Positions 1-4,974 of a stretch of DNA of 7,403 nt are shown one piece after another. Origin of the DNA: Cyanobacteria bacterium T3Sed10_344R1. Lineage in GTDB: Bacteria; Cyanobacteriota; Cyanobacteriia; Phormidesmidales; Phormidesmidaceae. The notes under the pieces were generated by a model. It did not search any database. It worked only from the letters and a program-made list of their open reading frames with translations, and was not told the origin of the DNA. Position numbers and translations under genes: made by a program. The stretch spans positions 1 to 7,403 of the forward strand of contig PXDR01000311.1 of the NCBI GenBank assembly GCA_003566335.1, given 5' to 3'. Position 1 is the first letter of the stretch; each line of letters starts with the position of its first letter.

Positions 1-1
1 A

Positions 2-262
2 GCAGGGGTCAGCAACTTTTTCGGCAAAATCCAGGCGATCGCCAGTAGCCCGGTGTTGAGTGCGATCGCAATTCCCCACGGCATCATCGCCTCCATCCCC
101 TGGCCTGTCGTATACGTCTTGTATCGTGCCTTTAAGTCTAACGGGTTGGGCCTGGGGGCAGGGTTCACAATCAAGCCAGAAAAGACCGACAATTTGGCTG
201 ATAGCGCCCCGCTCAGCGCTCAGCGAACTATTCAGTTAGTCATGTCGAGCGAACCGTGCTAA
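2..262 (+). CDS. 3' end of an unrecognised protein with a possible membrane segment (5' truncated by window edge)
   Basis: The reading frame is open from the first bases of the window to a TAA at 260-262, giving the last 86 residues of a longer protein. Two HIP1 octamers lie inside it and third codon positions are GC-rich over the first 45 codons, as in the neighbouring genes, which supports real coding. The visible part holds a small-residue/aliphatic stretch (about residues 13-41, ending in a PWPVVYVLYRAF segment) that could be one membrane-spanning helix. It is followed by a basic turn and a hydrophilic, Ser/Thr-rich tail of about 40 residues that looks disordered and poorly conserved. An internal GTG at 53 could start a 69-residue protein, but the frame continues upstream without a stop, so a truncated larger gene is more likely. 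The stop lies 24 bp before the VOC gene, so the two may be cotranscribed. I do not recognise the family. Confidence 0.6.
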   Translation, partial: AGVSNFFGKIQAIASSPVLSAIAIPHGIIASIPWPVVYVLYRAFKSNGLGLGAGFTIKPEKTDNLADSAPLSAQRTIQLVMSSEPC

Positions 263-272
263 CGACTTAACC

Positions 273-278
273 GAGAGG
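273..278 (+). promoter_or_regulatory. Ribosome binding site for the VOC gene
   Basis: GAGAGG, 8 bp before ATG 287. It decides between ATG 287 and the in-frame TTG at 281 in favour of the ATG. Confidence 0.6.
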
Positions 279-286
279 ATTTGCCC

Positions 287-727
287 ATGAGCACCGTCAT
301 GTTTCACCTAGCCTTCCCGATTGAAGATGTTGCCACGGCCAAACGCTTTTATGTGGATGGCCTCGGCTGCGAGTCGGGCCGCGAGTCAGCCAATTCAGTG
401 ATTTTGAACCTATATGGCCATCAGTTGGTGGGCCACGCAACCCCGGAGCCTCTGGCACCGCAAAAAGGGATCTACCCCCGCCACTTTGGCCTAGTGTTTG
501 AGCAAGAAGCCGACTGGGAAGCTCTGCTGGCTCGGGCCGAAGCCCAAGGGCTGACGTTCTATCAGCCGCCTCGCCGCCGGTTTGAGGGTACCCCCCTAGA
601 ACATCGCACCTTTTTCTTGGCCGATCCGTTTCACAACCTGCTGGAGTTCAAGTTCTACTGCCATCCCAGCGCCATCTTTGGTCAGACTGAGTCTGGATCG
701 GTGGGAGATGCGGTGGCTCAGGTTTAG
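287..727 (+). CDS. VOC-superfamily (glyoxalase/dioxygenase fold) protein
   Basis: A 146-residue protein of the vicinal oxygen chelate fold: two beta-alpha-beta-beta-beta modules, the usual size for a single-chain glyoxalase-like protein. The three metal-ligand positions of the fold are present: His7 in strand 1 (FHLAF), His66 opening the second module (RHFGLVF) and Glu120 in the last strand (LLEFKFY), after a DPFHN turn typical of the family. That pattern predicts a 2-His-1-carboxylate divalent metal site in a soluble cytoplasmic enzyme. The substrate cannot be deduced: VOC members include glyoxalase I, extradiol dioxygenases, fosfomycin-type resistance enzymes and binding proteins. The start is taken as ATG 287 because GAGAGG at 273-278 sits 8 bp upstream; a TTG at 281 in the same frame would be only 2 bp from it. 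The last 20 residues are a hydrophilic tail outside the fold. It probably follows the upstream partial gene in one transcript and converges with the lipase gene 12 bp away. Confidence 0.85.
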   Translation: MSTVMFHLAFPIEDVATAKRFYVDGLGCESGRESANSVILNLYGHQLVGHATPEPLAPQKGIYPRHFGLVFEQEADWEALLARAEAQGLTFYQPPRRRFEGTPLEHRTFFLADPFHNLLEFKFYCHPSAIFGQTESGSVGDAVAQV

Positions 728-739
728 ACCGAGCAGTCC

Positions 740-1381
740 TCAGGCGTCAGGGGCGGGTTGGCTGAGGGCAGTTGCGATCGCAGCCCAAACCCGTCGATCC
801 CTCAGCATCAGCGGATGGGCCAGTACCGGAAACTGGGCCTCTTGACCAACCCCCAGCTGGGAGCTGCTGGCTGGCAAAATCATCAGGTCGAACGGCGTCC
901 AGAAAGAAGAAAACTGGATTTGGTTTAATTGGTTGCGATCGCCGTTGAGATCAGCCAAAAACTCGCTGGTGGGCTGCATCTGCTGACAGCCCCGATTCCA
1001 GCCTCGACCATAGGCTAGCCAAGACCCCTGATGAGGAGACGACAAGGTAATGAAGCGCTGCACCCGTTCCAAGCCGCCCAACCGCTGCAAATAGTAGCGG
1101 CCCACAATCCCCCCCATGCTGAAGCCAATCAAGTCAATCGGCTGGTCGGGTGCCCAGGTAGTCGTGACATACTCAGCCACCTGTTCCGCTAGGCAGTCCA
1201 GGCCCGTGCAGCCGCTATTGGGGGTTAGGTTGATCCCCTGTACTGCCCAGCCCTGCTGCTGCAAAAAGTCAGCCAGGGGCCGAAACACCGCCGCCGTGTC
1301 GTCAATCCCCGGAATCAGCAAAACCGGATTTTTCACCTGATCACCTGCCTCGTTATCAGCCTGGAAGATCTCACGGCGCAA
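740..1381 (-). CDS. Lipase/esterase-like alpha/beta hydrolase
   Basis: An alpha/beta-hydrolase of up to 213 residues, close in size to the minimal lidless lipases such as Bacillus LipA. Counting from the TTG at 1381, strand 3 and the oxyanion turn read PVLLIPGIDDTAAVF (about 19-33). The nucleophile elbow is G-F-S-M-G with Ser88, followed by GIVGRYYL and the SSPHQGS loop (114-120) common in triacylglycerol lipases. Asp165 (PFDLMILP) and His189 (LAHPLML) are suitably placed to complete the triad. No signal peptide is seen, so it is probably cytoplasmic or membrane-peripheral; the natural substrate (glycerolipid, galactolipid or other ester) is unknown. The TTG start has no ribosome binding site. 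A GTG at 1336 (198 residues) lies just after an AGGTGA motif and directly precedes the fold, so it may be the true start. The gene follows the DUF3493 gene by 18 bp (63 bp if GTG is used), suggesting one operon. The 3' end converges on the VOC gene without a visible terminator. Confidence 0.8.
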   Translation of the reverse strand: MRREIFQADNEAGDQVKNPVLLIPGIDDTAAVFRPLADFLQQQGWAVQGINLTPNSGCTGLDCLAEQVAEYVTTTWAPDQPIDLIGFSMGGIVGRYYLQRLGGLERVQRFITLSSPHQGSWLAYGRGWNRGCQQMQPTSEFLADLNGDRNQLNQIQFSSFWTPFDLMILPASSSQLGVGQEAQFPVLAHPLMLRDRRVWAAIATALSQPAPDA

Positions 1382-1399
1382 AACTAGGGCGGATTGCGC

Positions 1400-1675
1400 C
1401 TAAGCATCCTCTTTACTGCGATCGATCCGGAACAGCCAGACCATCAGCGCCACCAAGCCAATCTGCAGCAAAAAATTGGGCACCGCTTCCCCCACCTCGC
1501 GCCCCGCCAAAATTTGGGTCAAAAACACCACCGCCCCAATGCCGCCAGAAGCCCCCACCGCCCCATACACAAACTTTCGTAGCCCCCGATAGGGCGCTTT
1601 GGCCTCAGCCATCAGCTTGGCGTATTTCTCCTCGCTCATCGGGCGACGGGGACGGGGCGGCGGCGACTTCGGCAT
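1400..1675 (-). CDS. DUF3493 (LPA1/Rep27-type) small membrane protein
   Basis: A 91-residue protein with a proline/arginine-rich N terminus, an amphipathic SEEKYAKLMAEAKAPYRGLRKF region (14-35), and two hydrophobic helices at about 36-56 (GAVGASGGIGAVVFLTQ) and 66-83 (PNFLLQIGLVALMVWLF), ending in a charged tail. The EAxAPYRGLRKF...ASGxIGxxxF pattern is what I associate with DUF3493, the domain shared by cyanobacterial proteins and the chloroplast LOW PSII ACCUMULATION 1/Rep27 proteins. The plant and algal members act in photosystem II assembly or D1 turnover at the thylakoid; a similar role here is inference. The ATG at 1675 has only a weak upstream purine stretch. Met13 (ATG at 1639) would drop the Pro/Arg tail and is an alternative start. 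It heads a probable two-gene unit with the lipase and is divergent from the tRNA-Thr gene. Confidence 0.75.
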   Translation of the reverse strand: MPKSPPPRPRRPMSEEKYAKLMAEAKAPYRGLRKFVYGAVGASGGIGAVVFLTQILAGREVGEAVPNFLLQIGLVALMVWLFRIDRSKEDA

Positions 1676-1735
1676 GAATCAATCCAGGGTTAACGGTCTT
1701 TCTCTATTCTGACAGGTCAAGCTCAATCCCCTGGC

Positions 1736-1744
1736 TGCTATACT
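1736..1744 (+). promoter_or_regulatory. Extended -10 promoter of the tRNA-Thr gene
   Basis: TGCTATACT fits an extended -10 element (TG-n-TATAAT with one mismatch). Transcription would start near 1751, about 20 bp before the mature tRNA 5' end. No convincing -35 hexamer is present, which an extended -10 can tolerate. The 96-bp gap must also hold the divergent DUF3493 promoter, which I could not locate with confidence. Confidence 0.45.
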
Positions 1745-1771
1745 ATTAAACCGGAATTGCACGTTAATTCC

Positions 1772-1843
1772 GCCGATGTGGCTCAGTGGTAGAGCACTCG
1801 ATTCGTAATCGAGCGGTCGCGGGTTCAAATCCCGCCATCGGCT
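1772..1843 (+). tRNA. tRNA-Thr (anticodon CGU)
   Basis: All four arms fold perfectly. The acceptor is GCCGATG (1772-1778) with CATCGGC (1836-1842), discriminator T1843. The D arm is GCTC/GAGC around an AGTGGTA loop. The anticodon stem is CTCGA/TCGAG around TTCGTAA, with anticodon CGT at 1804-1806. The T arm is GCGGG/CCCGC around TTCAAAT. It reads ACG threonine codons. The 3' CCA is not encoded and must be added after transcription. There is no intron. The mature gene is 72 nt, and its 3' end lies 22 bp from the stop codon of the oppositely oriented fusion gene, with no clear terminator between them. Confidence 0.97.
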
Positions 1844-1865
1844 TTGTTGTACTGTTGTCCGTTGA

Positions 1866-4676
1866 CTACCGTGACGGCACTTGCAGCGGCTGCACCGATC
1901 GGACGAATCGCTGTAGCTGCTGACTTTCTAGTTCCAAAACCCTACGGGCAAAATCAGGGTCATGATCCAGCAGATCGTCGAAAGCATCGACCGAGATGGC
2001 TAAAATCCGGGTCTTTTCACTGTCGGCAATGACGGTGTTTTCTGAGTTGCTGTGGGCCAAGACCTCTAGCTCGTCCAGGGTTTGGCCGGGATAGAGAAAG
2101 TCAACTAGAACTCCATCAGCATGGTAGTAGTTAATCTTGGCATCTCCTTCAATCAATAGCAGCAGTTCTCGACAAGTATCACCGGCTTCGGTAATCACAT
2201 CCCCGCTCGTATAGGCTTTTACCTCTGCCTGGTGCGCGAGGGCAATCAAGGTTTGAATCTGCATCCGGTGGAAGAAATCGCTGTTGAATAGATAAACGAG
2301 TTTCTCCAGGGTTGGAAATTCCACCAGCGGTGGGCAGGTCATGGGACGAGATAGGATGTGCTCAGCAATTTCGTACACCAAACTAGGGGTAGAGTCTTGA
2401 CGCTGATTACGCGCAATCGCCCGACTCCGCTCTGGATCTAGCTGCGCGATCATATACAGAGATGCGGCCTGAACTAAAGGATTTTGATCCTGTAGTAGGG
2501 CTTCTAGATGATGCAAGATTGCTTGAGCAGAGAACTCCAAAGAACAGGTCATAGGGGTCGCGCCCGGCTGGGTGACACAGTCTAAGATCTCGGGTGGCAG
2601 GCGAGTGCTCCAGTCCTCTTCGGCTAGAATTTCGACTAACACTGCTGGCGAAGCCTGTTGTAACGCTTGGGCGAGGGTCGGTGCTGCCGCATCCTGTTGG
2701 AGCAGCACCAAGGTTTCTAGAATTGAGCGCACGATCAATTCTTTCTTATGTCGAATATTTTCCCGCAAGACGGTTAATACGGCGTGATGCTCATGGAGTA
2801 TGGGTTGGTTCAAGGCGCGATAACCATCAATCAGCTCTATCAACTGATTGAGTAGAAATTCCGCTTTTTTAACGCTGTCGGTGCTCGCAGAAAATCCACT
2901 CAGAATCCACTCCTCTTCTTGGGGCGTGACCGAATATTCGCGACGCAGGGAACGGATTGCCGCTGACGCTTGAAAATCAAGCTGTTTGCTTTGCAGCAGC
3001 ATTAACCGCTCTAAAGATTTACGGTAGCCGTTTAAGCGGATCTGGTTCTCTAAGCTGCGTTGACGGTGGGGGTTCAGCAGCTCTGGATCTTCAATGCCGA
3101 GTTCTTCTAGCACGATGCGATGTTCATCATCAGTAATTCCGAGTTCTTGGCGCATGTGCTGCAAAATTTCCAGGCTACTGGAGTAGTTCACATAGCCTTC
3201 TTCTAAGGCTTCTCGAACCACCTCTTTATAGGCTTGATGTCGTTTCTCACGGGTAAAGCCTGGCAGCACCTTAGCCAACACATAAACTTCGTGGGTGTTG
3301 AGGTCGCTGAGAGCACGACCTTCTAAGAACCCTGAAATGTTGAGCTGTAATTTCTCTAGCTGTTTGCGGAATCGGCTGGCTAGTTTCTCGCGGGAATAAA
3401 GATCGGGGCTGCACCGCCAGGTCTGGTATAGCCAGAGAGTACTGAGGGAAACCATGCCCAGATCGTACAGATATTGCAGGGATAGGGGCATGAGTTCAAC
3501 TAAAGGGCGGCCACCAAAGATAAAAAAGAAGTTGAAAATCCCAAAGGTGCACAGCGTAAAAATGCGATGGCGGATGGTCTCGATTGATAGCCCTAGGTTC
3601 TGCTGGCGGCTATGAAACTTAGCCCGTTTTTCGATCCATCGTCCAATTCCATAGCCGATCAGAGTACATCCACCCAACACCAGCGGCACCGCGACTAACT
3701 TCGGAATATTAATGGCTTGACCAAACAGGTAAAGCCCAGGAGAAAACAGGGAAGCGAGCTGATCAGGTTCCCGCACCCATGCTCCGGAGAAGTAATAGTT
3801 CCAGTTGCCAGCATACAGATAGTAGTAGCCAAAATAACCCACGACCAACCCCACGTAGCCATAGCGAATTAGAGCGGTTTCCGGCTTGTTTAAGCTGCCC
3901 CAATAATTCCGTTCCGCGTCGATGTCAATGCAAGGGTTTTGGCAGGCCACGCAAGCGCTCTGCTCTTTGCCATCGGGCAATACGGTGCGGCACATGGATT
4001 GTGTGATCGCCTGATCGCTCATGTGGGCTTTGCTGCTGAGTAAGCCCCCAGGCTCGCTGTAAATGCTCTGAACCGGTGCCATTGGGCAAAAATATTGGCA
4101 CCACGACTTACCACCGTAAAAGTAGCCTACTGCGATCGCAGCTGCGATCGTAAATAGCAACCAACCAGCTAGTACGAGACGATCGGCATTGAAAAATAGA
4201 ATTCGTCCGCATAATCCGATAAACAGCCAGCCAAATTGAAGATATGGGTAGTTTCGTCCCAGCCAAGAATTGGGCTCTACCTTAGCCAATCCATAGCGCA
4301 CCTTCCCAGTGCTTTTATTCTCTCGCTTAAGCTGTCGTTGCCAGCCTAAGGCCCGAGGAATTTGGGATAAGAAGGATAGCGGACAAATTCGCCGCCATAA
4401 CTCATGACCAAAAACTAACAGGATAAATATGGCAGAGGGAACAATGGCACCCCAGAAAAGAGTTGTCCCGAGGGGATAGGGTTGTTCAACTAAGCATTCT
4501 CCCTGCACTAGAACGCAGTTATCAGAGAGCCGCAATGGACTCCAAGCATGATCAGGCTCGGTTAATGCGGGCGTCCAGGGATCATAAAAAAGAGACGCAA
4601 TGATGACCAGCCAGCCAATGGTTAAGACCCATCGAATCCAATGCATCCGAGACTCTGGGATTTGAGAAAGCATCAT
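1866..4676 (-). CDS. Membrane 4Fe-4S (NapH/NosR-like) protein fused to helical repeats and a C-terminal CNB domain
   Basis: A 936-residue multidomain protein. Residues 1-420 form a polytopic membrane part with likely helices near 14-31, 72-92, 145-163, 166-186, 268-288, 324-345, 371-389 and 403-417. It carries the cytoplasmic-loop cysteine-proline signatures of NapH/NosR/CcoG-like membrane ferredoxins: RRICPLSF (Cys98) and C193-x3-C197-P. One 4Fe-4S-type set follows: C229-x12-C242-x2-C245-x3-C249. Residues 425-650 are helical and hold two related copies of a module (about 481-535 and 549-600). Residues 650-775 look HEAT-like (ALLQDQNPLVQAASLYMIAQL). Residues 790-920 match the beta-roll of CRP/cAMP-kinase CNB domains, though the cassette (about 864-885) lacks the usual Arg. 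A role in membrane electron transfer with ligand or conformational control is inference; substrate and partners are unknown. AAGGA at 4681-4685 is 4 bp from ATG 4676 and 7 bp from ATG 4673, so the second Met may be the real start. GC content is lower than in the flanking genes. Confidence 0.85.
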   Translation of the reverse strand: MMLSQIPESRMHWIRWVLTIGWLVIIASLFYDPWTPALTEPDHAWSPLRLSDNCVLVQGECLVEQPYPLGTTLFWGAIVPSAIFILLVFGHELWRRICPLSFLSQIPRALGWQRQLKRENKSTGKVRYGLAKVEPNSWLGRNYPYLQFGWLFIGLCGRILFFNADRLVLAGWLLFTIAAAIAVGYFYGGKSWCQYFCPMAPVQSIYSEPGGLLSSKAHMSDQAITQSMCRTVLPDGKEQSACVACQNPCIDIDAERNYWGSLNKPETALIRYGYVGLVVGYFGYYYLYAGNWNYYFSGAWVREPDQLASLFSPGLYLFGQAINIPKLVAVPLVLGGCTLIGYGIGRWIEKRAKFHSRQQNLGLSIETIRHRIFTLCTFGIFNFFFIFGGRPLVELMPLSLQYLYDLGMVSLSTLWLYQTWRCSPDLYSREKLASRFRKQLEKLQLNISGFLEGRALSDLNTHEVYVLAKVLPGFTREKRHQAYKEVVREALEEGYVNYSSSLEILQHMRQELGITDDEHRIVLEELGIEDPELLNPHRQRSLENQIRLNGYRKSLERLMLLQSKQLDFQASAAIRSLRREYSVTPQEEEWILSGFSASTDSVKKAEFLLNQLIELIDGYRALNQPILHEHHAVLTVLRENIRHKKELIVRSILETLVLLQQDAAAPTLAQALQQASPAVLVEILAEEDWSTRLPPEILDCVTQPGATPMTCSLEFSAQAILHHLEALLQDQNPLVQAASLYMIAQLDPERSRAIARNQRQDSTPSLVYEIAEHILSRPMTCPPLVEFPTLEKLVYLFNSDFFHRMQIQTLIALAHQAEVKAYTSGDVITEAGDTCRELLLLIEGDAKINYYHADGVLVDFLYPGQTLDELEVLAHSNSENTVIADSEKTRILAISVDAFDDLLDHDPDFARRVLELESQQLQRFVRSVQPLQVPSR

Positions 4677-4680
4677 AAAA

Positions 4681-4685
4681 TCCTT
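4681..4685 (-). promoter_or_regulatory. Ribosome binding site of the fusion gene
   Basis: AAGGA on the minus strand lies 4 bp before ATG 4676 and 7 bp before ATG 4673. The spacing favours initiation at the second of the two adjacent methionine codons. Confidence 0.55.
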
Positions 4686-4784
4686 ATCTTCTTTTTTATT
4701 ATTATGTGCTGAACATCATCGAATATTCTTGATTAACCCATTGATTTTTTCGGGGTGAATCATTAAAAAAATGGCTATACAAGC

Positions 4785-4798
4785 GGCTTATTTAAGCC
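4785..4798. promoter_or_regulatory. Perfect dyad upstream of the fusion gene (possible operator)
   Basis: GGCTTA-TT-TAAGCC, a 14-bp perfect inverted repeat centred about 115 bp upstream of the fusion gene start. It resembles a dimeric regulator site. It does not match the NtcA (GTA-N8-TAC) or FNR (TTGAT-N4-ATCAA) consensus, so no regulator is proposed. Confidence 0.3.
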
Positions 4799-4838
4799 TT
4801 AAACTCAGCAAATAGGTTTGAATCTACTGTCTCGATCT

Positions 4839-4854
4839 AGCCAGTGAACTGGCT
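4839..4854. promoter_or_regulatory. Second perfect dyad upstream of the fusion gene
   Basis: AGCCAGT-GA-ACTGGCT, 7-bp arms with a 2-bp spacer, centred 55 bp from the dyad at 4785-4798. As RNA it would be a poor hairpin because of the 2-nt loop, so a protein site on DNA is more likely than a terminator. Confidence 0.3.
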
Positions 4855-4894
4855 GGCTAATAGTTATTTTCCAAATGCTTGAAATCGCCACTAT

Positions 4895-4918
4895 GCCAAC
4901 AGAACCGCCAACAGAACC
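4895..4918. repeat. 12-bp perfect tandem duplication
   Basis: GCCAACAGAACC occurs twice head to tail (4895-4906 and 4907-4918). The second copy supplies most of the left arm of the adjoining hairpin, so the duplication also gives the right arm an alternative, weaker partner. Confidence 0.85.
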
Positions 4919-4935
4919 CGCACAGGCGGGTTCTG
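4912..4935 (-). terminator. Probable transcription terminator hairpin downstream of bicA
   Basis: CAGAACCCGC (4912-4921) and GCGGGTTCTG (4926-4935) form a perfect 10-bp GC-rich stem with a 4-nt loop, starting 40 bp beyond the bicA stop. In the bicA direction the stem is followed by TTGGCGGTTCTG rather than a clean T-tract. It may therefore be a weak intrinsic terminator or a 3'-end stabilising structure. It separates bicA from the fusion gene on the same strand. Confidence 0.5.
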
Positions 4936-4974
4936 AAAGCTAGCAGCTAGGAGTGAATTCTGTCGTAGTTAATC

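Larger units (their letters stand above)
4677..4974 (-). other. AT-rich spacer between bicA and the fusion gene
   Basis: About 300 bp with no credible coding frame. The part next to the fusion gene (4677-4800) is strongly AT-rich and is the expected promoter region of that gene. A CATAAT/TAATAA stretch near 4701-4710 could serve as a -10 box, but no good -35 accompanies it. Two perfect dyads (4785-4798 and 4839-4854), a tandem duplication (4895-4918) and a hairpin (4912-4935) occupy the rest and are listed separately. Confidence 0.5.

Noticed and set aside
1116..1340. Plus-strand open frame opposite the lipase gene
   Set aside because: It is antisense to a gene with a complete catalytic triad, and its product is compositionally unlikely (Cys/Arg/Ser-rich).
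1772..1900. Phage or island attachment site at the tRNA-Thr 3' end
   Set aside because: No direct repeat of the tRNA 3' end and no integrase or transposase was found anywhere in the window.
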